From Lasioglossum baleicum (Eukaryota; Arthropoda; Insecta; Hymenoptera; Halictidae), in contig NC_134941.1 in NCBI RefSeq assembly GCF_051020765.1, positions 15,376,001 to 15,440,000 on the forward strand: a stretch of DNA of 64,000 bases. The letters are read 5' to 3'. The notes under the pieces are model-generated. The model saw nothing but the letters and a program-made list of their open reading frames with translations. It was not told the DNA's origin and did no database searches. A program made the translations under genes and the position numbers. Each line of letters starts with the position of its first letter. Position 1 is the stretch's first letter. Below are positions 25,101-36,122 of the stretch, piece by piece.

Positions 25101-27664
25101 ACACTCGACTGCCGTGGGCAAAATAAATTTTCATCACCTCGTGATGCAATCCAACATGGCGTGGCTGGAAGGTGATTCTCAAGGGACACTTCACCTTTGG
25201 AGGAATTTCAATGTGAAGCAATTTTCGAGGTGTGTCCACAGGATCTTCAGCATCCTCGTCATTTGCAACTTTATGCACTTGCAAGTCAAATATTATTGTA
25301 ATAAATTGGTCAAACCCAAAATTCTACATAAATTTGACTTTGTAAGACGATGTCAAGTACTTGAAGAACTGCTGAGAACAGAAAACCTCGCACTCAGCAT
25401 CTCAGCTTGGTCAAAGTGCCACAGAAAGCAATCGCTACGATCGTCCCTCTCGCCAACAAAAATTGAAAAGGATTTTCGACCTTCGTTCGATACGGTAAGC
25501 ATTTTCTCGCCGAATTTCGGCTCATCGAATCTCCAGGCAGGAGCTGCGGGGAACCTGAAGATATATTATACATATAATTACCCGAAATTCTTCTGTCGAG
25601 CGTCTGTTGCTGTGAAATTTTTAAGCGAAGGATCTTCGAGAGGCTTTCGAAGTTCTTTAATCGTTCATGGTTTCTTATTACCTGATTTCTGCAGGATCCA
25701 GCACAGGCTCAGACGTCTCAGGCTTGCAGATCACAGGGACGCGGAATTCGTGGAAAGTTTTCGTATTATCCGGGCTCAATGTGAGAAAAGAAATCTCCGC
25801 TGTCACTTTCCCGTCGTAGATGGGAGAGAATTTCACGTTGATCGTCGAGTGCATTCCCGGTTGGACTCGCGCGGCGTCCATAATGTCAATCTGGTTTAGA
25901 AACGTCTGTCATGCTGTGCTTTTTTACGCGAGAGTGATTCGAGAGCATCCCTGGTTCTATTATAATATCTGTTCTATTAAATACTAATCACCTCGACGAT
26001 TCCTGGCTCCCAAATGTCGGTGTAGATTTTGTTGAACCGTAGATAGGCCCATTTTGAAGTCTTGTTGACGATATGGACTCTTTTCGAATATTTCTTACCG
26101 GCTTTGATATCCTGGCAAAGAACATTATGATTTATACGTCTCATGTTTGATCTTCGATGCGATTCAATTCATTTTTCTTACGTCGAAAGCGACGATGTTT
26201 GGGTTCCAGAAGAAACAGTTGTCTCTTGGGTATACCTCTGGAACGAATGACTCGATTTTCTTGATTAGTATGGCTTCCCTTTTATTAACTTCGTCTGTTG
26301 CTTCTGCCTTGTCGTCTTTTAACTTTTTTATTTTGTCAGGCTGTGGAACGTCTTCCAAGTTTTTCGATGCTTGCTCCTCTTCCTAAAAATTGCTTTTGTT
26401 ATTCGTAATCATTGGGACAGATGAATATTACCGAGCGAGTGGGAACCTTCTCTGTAAGCTCGAGTTCGAGGCTCTCCAACTTCTGATCACCGCTTGCAGT
26501 GTCTTCCGTAGGAATTTTCATGGAACTTTCTTCGTCGCTGATTTCACTCACAACTCTCCTGAATTTGAAACATTTCCTCTTTTTTGGTTGCATCTCGCGG
26601 ACGATCTTTTGAATGATTTGGATCATTCTTTCTTTCCGGAGTTTCGTTTGCTTTTGCCTCTCGAGTTTGTACCTCAGAATCTATGAAAATCTCGTAAATT
26701 AATTAGAAGAACTTTATTCTTTATTGGAGACTTCTCTTTATTGAAAGAAGAAAGGACTGACTTTGTCGTAGACTATGGAATCGGGCGGTAGAATTTCTGA
26801 AATCTCATATTCTGATTTTATCCTGGAAAACGGAACACTGTAATAATTAATTCCTAGCGATAACATTACCTTAGGAATTCATTAATACCTCTGAATATTT
26901 TTTAGACGAATGTTTTCACGAATAAACATTCTTTCTTCGTAATGACAAGTCAGACTCCGTTGCTGGCGCAACAAGCTTGTCTGCAATATTTTCGAGTTGA
27001 TTATTTTAGTTCATTCGTTATTCAAGTTTCATCGGAATCGTGTTACCCTCAATTTTGTCAAAGCAGTACAAAACTTTTCTTTTCTATGCTGTTGCGATAA
27101 TGCTTCTCTCTTCTCTGCCTCGCTCTTCGATTGATTCAGTTTTAACTTGGACAATTTCGTCAGTCTATAATCTACATCAAAGAAAAAACTATTCAGTAGT
27201 TAATTGATAATGCAATAATTTATCAATATTACCTGGACCCGAGTGGGATTTTGTCGCGACCTGCAGTTCTTCTTCATGAATCTAAAACTATTTACAAGTC
27301 TAAATTCATTCTCAATTAATTGGTACTATACTCATTTGTATTTAGGATAAACTACAATCTAACCTTTTCTTCTACATGTTCCTCGTCCCCTTTCAATTCT
27401 TCAGCATCCTCTCGATTTTTCTCACGATGTATCCAACCCAACAGCCCTTGCAATGTTCGTAAAAATTAATACACATCTTTCGAAATCATTTTACAGCAAA
27501 AATACTACCTTTTACAGTCTGTAACCCTTCTCTGTCGAGTCTGATCTTGGTTCTACGGTCAAAGACATTTTTCCGAGGCTTTGGAAAAGGAAAGAGAACA
27601 CTGTTGGAAGTATCCAATTACTGTTAAAGAGAATTGATTTTACCTCCTCCTGAATATTCGACAT
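16150..27664 (-). CDS. CFAP74: Cilia- and flagella-associated protein 74-like (axonemal central-apparatus protein), 25 exons
   Basis: Exons from the 5' end on the minus strand: 27664-27644, 27578-27509, 27446-27364, 27281-27233, 27171-27047, 26980-26889, 26822-26762, 26680-26432, 26382-26182, 26111-25992, 25890-25682, 25554-25361, 25277-25090, 24997-24874, 24805-24652, 24594-24461, 24384-24129, 24058-23817, 23753-23596, 23512-23233, 23134-22825, 22745-22613, 20464-20312, 17094-16795 and 16362-16150. They sum to 4,119 nt, 1,372 codons plus stop, with every junction in phase. Residues 1 to about 320 are Lys/Glu-rich and coiled-coil-like. From about 320 on come serial ASH/MSP-like domains, with motifs such as FPATPCGSFSA/VSAHLRAYN, SFGPTAIGVSS and ISVENTGKCPLIFRF. 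The block EVQPNDGFGSILPGE near residues 730-745 is what points me to CFAP74, a C1d projection protein of the central pair, rather than HYDIN. Length is somewhat under that of vertebrate CFAP74 (about 1,580). The start codon is the least certain part; the Met at 27664 has a purine at -3. One intron (22612-20465) contains a second gene on the other strand. Confidence 0.75.
17095..20311 (-). other. Large 3' intron of the CFAP74-like gene
   Basis: This phase 0 intron of about 3.2 kb has a GTAAGT donor (20311) and a TTTCAG acceptor (17095). It is far longer than most introns of this gene. Overlapping open frames on both strands at 18.7-19.5 kb lack splice support and show no recognised motif, so I treat the intron as non-coding. 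Confidence 0.6.
20844..22520 (+). CDS. Sperm-tail PG-rich repeat (STPGR) protein, LEXM/CIMAP2-like, nested in CFAP74 intron
   Basis: Six exons: 20844-21073, 21291-21526, 21598-21736, 21812-21894, 21958-22105 and 22211-22520. They total 1,146 nt, 381 codons plus stop, with all phases consistent. The start of exon 2 could instead be 21300. The protein has repeated Pro-Gly-rich motifs typical of ciliary microtubule proteins: GLGPGIHEI, TPGPGYT, HPGPGHYHP and HPGPGRYR. It also has a short Cys-rich N-terminus (CRCCQKWECRC) and segments YEGVSDAPPVGTYDLP and KRGPYDLFTGPRNES. Length and layout fit lymphocyte expansion molecule/CIMAP2 (about 400 residues), a predicted microtubule-associated sperm or cilium protein. 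I am sure of the STPGR class, less of the exact orthologue. The gene lies wholly inside intron 22612-20465 of the CFAP74-like gene on the opposite strand, leaving only about 92 bp to the neighbouring host exon. No canonical AATAAA lies in that gap, so its 3' UTR may run antisense through a host exon. Confidence 0.78.
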
Positions 27665-28025
27665 TTCTCCTGCTTGTCAAAAGTTCTAGCACACCTTCAA
27701 ACGTCTGATCCCAAAGAAAAAACTTAGCCTTTTACAGATCTTTTGCTACGAAACTGAATATACTCGCAGATCATTAACTTCTCTGTTCGCACCAATGTAA
27801 CCCAGCAACGAGCATTAACTTTCTGTGAACATTTCTCAAGATTTCAACTCCCGACGAAAGTAAAAGCTAGCGCAACTAATGCATGCTCTTAACTTGACCG
27901 AATCATCGTTCCTGAAACTATACCTTAGAAAAATCTCTGTATATCAGAAGCAGCATCGCGAGTGAGGTAAAAATATTTCCATAGAAAATGATCGGGAATT
28001 CGTATGTGAATAAATTCAATCTCAC
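27665..28025 (-). promoter_or_regulatory. Presumed 5' flank or 5' UTR of the CFAP74-like gene
   Basis: This stretch lies upstream of the predicted Met at 27664. It contains pyrimidine-AG sites that could be acceptors (for example TTTCAG and GGATCAG). An alternative upstream exon is therefore possible, but I could not connect one to the main frame. No TATA or other promoter element is claimed. Confidence 0.3.
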
Positions 28026-28222
28026 CATTGTATATTATTATTAAGACTGATAACAAATTCAACAAACTGTAAAAAGCGAAGATAATCGTTCTGGCCTGTG
28101 AACTTCACAGCAACACGTACATTTTCGCGATCTGCAAATTGTTCCGCCACAAATTGCTCTATCAGCCGGCCGAAATCCACTCGATGAAAACGACCCGGAC
28201 CCCCCGGATGGTAATGAACCAT
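28026..28222 (-). CDS. Unassigned exon-like ORF ending at a strong splice donor
   Basis: From a Met codon at 28222 the frame encodes about 65 residues of protein-like composition, with segments MVHYHPGGPGRFHRVDFGRL, LIEQFVAEQFADRENVRVAV and KFTGQNDYLRFLQFVEFVIS. It runs into a GTGAGA donor at 28025 (phase 2). An upstream TCTACAG could also make it an internal exon starting a few codons earlier. Joining it to a TTTCAG acceptor near 27.93 kb keeps the frame open for about 25 more codons to a stop. It does not join the predicted start of the CFAP74-like gene in frame. I do not recognise the domain. It may be a small separate gene, an alternative 5' exon, or a chance frame. Confidence 0.35.
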
Positions 28223-29330
28223 CCTGTCAATTAGCTCTGTAGACGGTGTGCCAGCATGATCTGTTCTCCTTTTTCCGGGGAGCAGCACGAGAGACCGAAC
28301 GCGGCGAAAGCCGCGAGATCTCGCGCCAGATGGATAATGATGCACCGGGGGCCCTGTTCGATCCGGCTGCACCGAATTCATAATTCATACGTGTGCCACG
28401 AACTTTGAACCGGGCGCCACACACGCCGGAGATGCATTCAGCAAGGCTGAAAGGGGTGGTTTTGTAATTATCTGCTTTTAAATGCTTCTGACCCCTTTCG
28501 TTCACGCACGCTATGCTATGCACTATACACTATATGTACACACGTTCAATTTTTACAGGATACTCTCTCGATCCACTCGACCCTCGATCGTCGACTTCCC
28601 TCTCGAAATTGTTGGACATTATTCATATTGTAAGACACGAGTTGCTCTCATCTTCTTGTGTTCTTAAAGAATACAACGATTGTTTGATTAGACAATTTCC
28701 AACGATAAGATTTCTATGAAAATTGAACGTTTCTATGAGAAGACTTCTCGTTTGGAGTTGAAAGAGAGAATACCGATTGTTCGAACAGAAAACGAGGTGT
28801 CGACAGCAACACGCCCGTTCCTCGTAAATTAGAAAGTCATTAACCGGCCATCGGAACTCGATTAATTCACCCTGGCGAATAATACACGGGACACCGGCGC
28901 GGCGCGGCATCACCGCACCATGGGAATATCTATACGGGTGTCAGTTGCTCCGTGAAATTCTCCATCAATCTACGAAATTATCCGACATATGGCTGCTGGA
29001 GAAACTCCAAGTTCTTTTTTGTTAGAGCTCTAGGATGCTTCCGGCCATTTGAATATTCGCCTCCGTACGCTTCTGCCTGCACGGCAGCCTCACTCTATAG
29101 GAAGTCAGCGAGCACGTTCAGTCCAAACAAGAGACAACAGGCGGAGTACCTGAATCTTTAAAAAAAAGAAAATTCGAGACGATTTCACCTGAGATCCTCA
29201 ACCTCCAAGATGTCCCCAACTTTCGAAAGCGGGCACGGAGTGCGACAGGCACGCGCCCCCTGTCAAACAGTCCCAAACATTTTGAAAACATCTCAATCTT
29301 GTCGCGAGTGGACCACGGGCGGGCTCGTGA

Positions 29331-29353
29331 CTCTCTCTCGCTCTCTCTCTCTC
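29331..29353. repeat. (TC)n microsatellite
   Basis: Near-perfect CT dinucleotide run interrupted by one G. Confidence 0.85.
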
Positions 29354-29617
29354 CCCCCGACTGCTTAGGCTATTTGTCAAGCGTCTTGGGGGTGGCGAAC
29401 AGCGAAGATCTCTCTTCCCCTGGAGTACAGAGGGTCGCGTGGCCAAACAGAAGTCGGTCGCCTGTTTTCTTGGATGGCTGCTCGTAAATCAACCGCCACA
29501 ATGGGGGTGGGAACATTCGTTTCTCCACCCTGCCCGGAGAAAAGCGTGGATCTCGGTGAAAATTCCTCATCTTTCTTCTTCTCGCTCCACACCTCGTTTA
29601 GACATGATTTTACTCTC

Positions 29618-29621
<4 letters not shown>

Positions 29622-29652
<31 letters not shown>
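29622..29652. repeat. (GA)n microsatellite
   Basis: About 31 bases of uninterrupted GA dinucleotide repeat. Confidence 0.9.
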
Positions 29653-29654
<2 letters not shown>

Positions 29655-30047
29655 CAAGCCATCTCTCGATCTGGCCCAAAGACCCACTGGCCCTAAATTT
29701 TCGAAAACTGTGCCAGCCACGAGAGCCTTTCTTCCGCTGACTTTCCACTTTTACGGCTGGCGACCGTGCACAATGAACTACTCCTCTGGTATCCCGCAAC
29801 GAACTGCCTCTACTGAATTATTCCTCTGGCGATCGCTACCGGTGTTCGTACGGGTTATAAACGCATAAATTCTCTGAGGATACTCGTGACCCGAATATTC
29901 CAAGGCCGACGTTTTTCCAACACCACGGACCTGGATCCTCAAGGTCGTGTTCGTCTCTCATCTTCCCTTTCTAGACGTCGGTTTTTAACCCTTTGCGCCA
30001 GATGCTGTTTTAACTTAAAAACCAACACCTAGAATATTTCCATTGTA

Positions 30048-30215
30048 TCAGGTAGTCGCAAAAGATTCCTCTCGGAATGCGTTCCTGCAATGTTGCTAAA
30101 TAAATACAAACAATGCGACAATCTTTCACTCAAGAACCAACTTTTCGGACAAGCTAATATTTATTTAGCAATATTAAAGGTACACATTCCGGAAGAAACT
30201 TTTCGGACAACCTAA
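30048..30215. mobile_element. Mariner-like MITE, 168 bp, with TA target duplication
   Basis: The two ends form imperfect terminal inverted repeats of about 58 bp. The left end begins TCAGGTAGTC; the right end, read on the minus strand, begins TTAGGTTGTCCGAAAAG. Both converge on TTGCTAAATAAATA. The element is flanked by TA at 30046-30047 and 30216-30217, the target site of Tc1/mariner transposons. A second end-like sequence, also next to TA, lies inside at about 30142-30157, which suggests a nested or truncated copy. No transposase remains, so this is a non-autonomous element. Confidence 0.7.
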
Positions 30216-32307
30216 TACTATGTACATATTGGGTAAATTATGGGTAAATGTGTAGGGTATCGTAGATGTCGTCGATGATTTCTCGATGGAGTATCATATG
30301 TTTTGACTTTCACTGCTCGTGTGGAGCAAAAATCCAGTCGGTTAGCGGACGGAAGCGGCGGTCACGCACCACCCAGCACATTATCGATGCACGCGCGCCT
30401 TTTGTGAAAAAATTCCGGCGTGTAGATGGTGTGCAACGGTGTTACGAGAGGGGAAGTGTGATGCGTTACAGCTGGTTAAACAGCTGTATGAGAGAAAGAT
30501 AGCCGTGAACGCCGCGACAAATTTTAATACGAGCACTTTGAGCCTTGGGCGTCGCGTCGCGTCGCTTCGCGTCCCATCCCGTCGTGTCGAAACTGTTTGT
30601 TCCACCTCCAATGCCACTTATTTCCGTCAACGTCCATTTTTTGAGTTATCTGATTTCTCTGTATATTGAAGACTTGATGTAAAAATTAATTGTTGTTCGA
30701 AACCCACTGTTTTCACATTTGTATCGCTATGGATTGTCAAGAAAGAAGTTTTTTCTTCGAAATACATATACATCTGAACGCACCGAGGATTCGTTGCAGT
30801 TTTTTTCAAGCAAACCGAACAGGAAGGATCCCAGAATTTTTTAAAGATGCTGTTCGAAGAATTACGACCCCTAGGCATTGAGATTATGATGTCCCGGTAA
30901 CCCACATTGCCTCGGAGAAATTTCCAAGGTTGTTGGCGGGGTAAAAGTCGCCCCTGTGAGTCAAGGCTCGGCTCGGGACAATGCAGTCGGCAGTAGGTCA
31001 GCAGGAGCTTCTGTAAGTTCTGAGGAACCTCGGAAACCTAAGCCGAAAGCTAGCAAAGGGGCACCGCAAGGTCTCGTAAATTTTATTAGCGCACGGTAGC
31101 CAGCGGTTTTTCATGAAAACGGCCTTACGGTAGCCGCGTCTCGTGGCCAACAGCTAGAACACGGATTTTTTACATTTTATTGCAGTCTGAGGTGTACCGA
31201 GAATCGTGATTCGCAAAGTCCATTTCCTCGGTGTAAATCACGCCTCGAGTGGTGCTAGCCCTTTCCTGTTCGACCACCGGAAACAGTGTCGGGATTCCGT
31301 CGATTTACTGGAAATCTAGAAATTGTTCTAGTACGTACATCGTCCAACAACGTATCGTTTCAGAAGATATTTGTAACGATATTTAGAGGCAGCGTGTTGT
31401 CAAACTTAGGGGGAGCAACTGCGTGATCAGAAGCCCATATATGTAGTTAAGAGAAACCTGCTATGTCACGGTTCGGAAAGGAGCGAGGGCCTCGGAGGAT
31501 GCCGAAACACCGGTAGCGACTATTAGGCGTTTTTTCTGTTTTGTAATTGGCACCGTCGAGATGATTGGAATATTGCTAACACATTCTGAAGGTGATCTGA
31601 ATTTCTAAACGCCATGATTACGTCCTTTAATAGAACTATAAACAGGTTTCTCCAGCCTGTATCGAAGTCCCTGATCGTTTATTTTCTGATTTTTAATGGA
31701 ACAATCTTCTTCATAATAGAATAATGCGTGCCCGGTTTTGTAGCTTCGAATAAATATTAAAAAATGGAAATACATATATTTATATAAATAATAAATATAT
31801 TTTGCGATGAGATGGAGCACAGTTATCGTCAGAGTGGAAATTACGACAAAGTTTCTTCGACCAGGTTCACCGAGGTAAGGATTTTCGAAAGCTTGCGTTC
31901 ATTTCAGGACCGTTGTCCTCGAAAGCGGAAAGACGAAAACGGATAAAGGACATTTCACGGGACTTAGCTATAAAATTGGCCATAAATACGATCGTAAAAT
32001 CCCATCGCACGTCCTTCGAGACGAGACCGGGCCCTGTCCTCTTGTTCTCTTCGCTTTTAACTTACCCAGCCTCTCGCTTCTGCAATTCTTCGCCAACTGC
32101 GTTCGCTCTTTTGCACTTTGCGTTGCAAAATCAACCCTCGAACCTCCAGTTTTCTCTACCTCTACAAGTTTTAACAAATTCCCCCACTCCACTTCGACTT
32201 GACAATCTCACAAAAATTCCAAAATCTTGTAATCTTGTACAGAAACTAATGAGAAAAACCGATTTTTTCTCGACGTTTCTGCTGCGAGGGGGACAGTTAC
32301 GCTTGTT

Positions 32308-32581
32308 GGTTTTTCATTTTTTACGAGCTCACGGTTCGCAACAAAAACATCTGAAAAGTTCTCTAAAATGGGCCTTAGGATCCAAAATATGTCACATTTT
32401 TTCAGAATTTTAGAACTTATCATAGATCAGAAAATGCACGGAAAAGCGGAAAATATTTAATTTACCCTGTAGCTACTCTCGCGGGAAAGCTGGAGTTCTC
32501 TTGGTCAGCTTTCGAATGGTTATCGGATAGTCATTGAAGAACCTCCAAGGGCAGTTTTGACCATCTTAATCGGCTAGGCCC
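32308..32581. repeat. Dispersed repeat, copy A
   Basis: This segment of about 270 bp aligns along its length with 53208-53446. Shared blocks include CTCTAAAATG, GATCCAAAATATGT, TTTTTTCAGAATTTTAGAAC, CTCTCG(T/C)GGG, AACCTC(C/T)AAGGGCAGTTTT and CCATCTTAATCGGCTAGGC. Its left end carries the TTTTTTACGAGC arm also found at 6.5 kb. No coding capacity is visible, so it is probably a short non-autonomous transposon or similar family. Confidence 0.7.
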
Positions 32582-35424
32582 AATTTATCGACGAAATTGT
32601 TACATTACAATCAATAAGGAAAATCATTTTTTAAAGACAAATTTCGAGAGTTAGGGGGATCGAGATCAATCGAGGACACTCCAGGCAACTGTGCAGGCTC
32701 GAGCCTCAGTAATAAATCAGAGGAGAGAGCGCAAGGTCGTGGACCCGTCGAAGGAAGATGGAGCCCTTTGACGAGGAGCTACGAAAATCGTAGAATCCCC
32801 AACGCAACGATTTCCTATGGTCGGACGACGGCCACACGCCGGCCACCATCGGGTACCCCCATAAACTCGTAAAAGTAGAATTTTCGCTCGCATTTCCGTT
32901 CACCGAGGCACGACCTCGTAAATCATAATGTATAATAATGTGCATGCGAAGAGCCTAGTCCAGGATTCGACGAAAGGTCGAAGGTAATGGGTACCATTTT
33001 TCTTAACCTGGTCGCATGCCCTTCGTTTTCCCCTGACGAAATTTTCCAACCTTTTTGCTCCTTTTCCCTCCAGCATTTTTAACTGTTCAATTAGCGAAAA
33101 GGTTTAGGTCTTTCGCATCTATCTTTTGTCGATAGATAATCGATTTTTTTACTCAATTGTTTCTACCGAGAAGCTATTGAGATATTTTTAGTTGAAAGGT
33201 TACAGATTATTGTTATAAAAAACTGAAATGTGTAAAGAAACGGTCACAGTTTCCCCCGATCGTTGTTTTTCACGGTGCGGGTGGGAAAAGGGAGAAGGGC
33301 AGCCGGTGCAGCAGCGTGTCAAGCAGGCGTCATTGGAGCCGAGATCAAACGCGACGTACGATCATGCGGCACCCTCAAAGGGACGAAATACGACTTCCTC
33401 GTTTCGCTGGTTCGGTTTTACAAAGGGCGCGTGCGCGTACGCGCGCGCGATGCCCTTTCGAAACGGCATGCTCGGCGGGAACAAGAAGAAAAAGGATCCA
33501 TAGCAAGCCTCCTACGCTGCTAGCCCGCAATTATGTTCGAGAGAGCCGATAAATCTCGAGATTTTCCGTGCGATACGTTTATCGAACCCCGTAAATCATA
33601 CTGCAGATTAAATACTGTTTTAGTATTTTTATTCTTTTCGCCTTTTGTTGTGTCCATGTGGAGGTTTTTCTTCGAACAGGCTCATTTATAGTGTCGTATT
33701 TTATTCGTCATGTTTCTTAGGTATTTTTAAATAATTTTCTGGTCTGGTCTATTAGACTGCGGATCGTATGCATCTATGACAAGCATGACTAGATGAGATA
33801 CAAAATCGAGGAAATATTTAAAGAATCTAAAAATCTTACTATATTGCTTTCAGCTCGTTGTCATTATTGGAAGAAATAAACGTCGATGTAGTAGTTCTAG
33901 AATCTTCAGCAGAGCATTCATAAATTTGTTTAATATTCTCAAATAATTTTTCAGCGTATAATCAACCCCTTCAAAATATAAAATCTCCCTTATTTTCTGT
34001 CTGATAAAAATTTTTGAGGGACTATGATATTGCAAAAATTTTAAGAACAACTGGGGATGTTTGAACTAGTCTGAAGTGCTTTTTGGAGTACTGTTTTTGC
34101 AGTTACTTGCCAATCGAATGGATGTTGGGCGAATACATATATCGAGCGTCGGCGTCTCAAACATTTTTGCGGTGGGTTCTGAAAGGCGAGGAGATCACGG
34201 GGTTCGGAGGGATCAAAAGGCGCATTTCCAAGGAATCGAAACACCCACGTCGAGGACTGGCCAGGTGGTGGGATCACAAGCCCTGCCTCCGAAACGCCCA
34301 CACCTCGGTCGCGATCGAGACTGCGTCCGATGGTGGGGCTGCGCTGCTTCGATGAAAAAGTGGGGGATTAATGTCAATCCTCCTTCCACGAAAATCCACG
34401 AATCCTCTCCTCACATGGTTTCCTCCATCCACGAGATTCATTTCACTGCCTCTTTCATCGACATTTTTTTTTTTTATAAAATTAACACTTTACCGACCAG
34501 GAACCTATTAACTATTTTAGAATTTACAAGAGAAATTACAATATTACTTGGCGCGATTAGTTCACGATTGAAATTGCTATAAAAAATTCGTTATGAAATT
34601 CTCAGCATTGTAGTCTTTTTAACTATTGCGAAATATTCGCCGCTAAGTAATGCGTTAACAGATACAAACGTTGCGCGCCTTCTACACATTCGTACAGGTG
34701 TTGATTTCCATGGATTTTTAGAGCATTCAACCGTGCCACGGTTCGTTGAAGTCTCCTTAATCGTGGATCATGTCCGAGATCGATACAAGCGAGAACAAGT
34801 TCAAGTTTTCACTGTCCGCATGAGCGAGCTTCTGTGCGTCATCGGTTTTGTCTTTGTCGCGCTGACTGCCAACGGTTTGCTGTTCGTTCAACGTTTGCAA
34901 CTGGTTTTACTTGCCAGCAAGATTGATACTCGTTTCTAGGAATAGTTGATCGTAGATAGTGTCATAATCGAATGGTAATTGGCTGTTTTATTGGAACGCT
35001 AAATTGGTTTCGCAGTTTCCTCTTTTGACATTTCGAGAGGAATGTGTTCACGTTCATTCATGTTTATCACTGCATACAACAATACAGAGAAACTTCCGTG
35101 TGTTCATGCAAAATAAAAATGTTTGAACTGAAATGGTTGAACGAAATGGAAAATTATTTCTAATGTTTTTTATGCTTTTCCTGTTATAAATTACACCTGC
35201 TCATTTTTTTTTTATAAGTGTCTTCCTCTAAATTGTTCAACAGACTATTCTGAAGCCTCCAATATCCTGATTTAGTAAGAATGACCTAAGAAGCGAACTT
35301 TCGGCGATGAATCGAGGTGCCGCTCGCTTCAGCCACGCGAATGCAATTTTCTTGGAGTGTGCAGCACGCGTGGCTGCAGTAAAAATGCGTAAGCCTAACG
35401 GTATAATAGTAAATTCGTCAGTCA

Positions 35425-35448
35425 GTTTATTGGGAGCTCCCAATAAAC
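35425..35448. repeat. Perfect 24-bp palindrome
   Basis: The sequence reads GTTTATTGGGAG followed directly by its exact reverse complement, with a SacI-type GAGCTC centre and no loop. Confidence 0.9.
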
Positions 35449-35901
35449 GGCTGCAACTAGGTAGCTTCGGTAGTCATAAACGCGCGCGCGCGAGCTATGA
35501 AACGGAGAGCAGCTTCGAAGCCCATTTCTCGAAGGTCTCCGGAGATGAAGTATGACGGAAATTTATGATAGCTGGTCCGCGTGGCGACCTTCTAGAAAAA
35601 CATCGAGAAAGTGTGAGAGAGAAAGAGAGAAAGAGATTTTACCGGCAAACGTTGAACACCCAGGACACCGTAAAACCGTCGACGAAAGTAATTGGTATAC
35701 GACCGGGCCCGCAGGCAACAACCAGAAATTGGAGCTGATTATTACTTTGCCGGAGCCCCGATTTGACCGTGAATTACAACTAATTGTCGGAAACAGTGTG
35801 TATCGGTTCCTCGTTTAATGCCCAGTTATACTACTTAGCGAGGTAATGCTTAGGCGAAACTGTCCCTTCGGAATCTACGTGCAAAGCAACCCTTTGGACC
35901 T

Positions 35902-36122
35902 TTCGGTTGTCCTAAAAGTTTCTTTTGCGATGCATACATTTAATATTGTTACACATCACACAAATATTATATATACAAACAACGTGATCATCCGTTTATT
36001 AACTCTTCATTACTTGGTAATAAAACGGACTGGGTTAGGTCTGGATTAACCTAACCTAATACTTGTGTGATCTAACAATATTAAATGTACGCATTGCGAA
36101 AGAAACTTTTGGGACAGCCTAA
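35902..36122. mobile_element. Mariner-like MITE, about 221 bp
   Basis: The ends are inverted repeats of about 65 bp with few mismatches. The left end begins TTCGGTTGTCCTAAAAGTTT; the right end, on the minus strand, begins TTAGGCTGTCCCAAAAGTTT. Both continue through GC(G/A)ATGC(A/G)TACATTTAATATT and a CACACAA block. TA follows the right end; the left flank has lost it. The end sequence matches that of the element at 30048, so both belong to one family. There is no transposase. Confidence 0.75.

Noticed and set aside
25045..25899. Plus-strand open frame of 284 codons
   Set aside because: It lies antisense to three CFAP74-like exons and their introns. The minus-strand exons have matched splice sites, phases and domain-like sequence, while the plus-strand product is featureless.
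31913..32413. Plus-strand open frame of 166 codons
   Set aside because: It runs into the dispersed repeat at 32.3 kb and has no domain or splice context.
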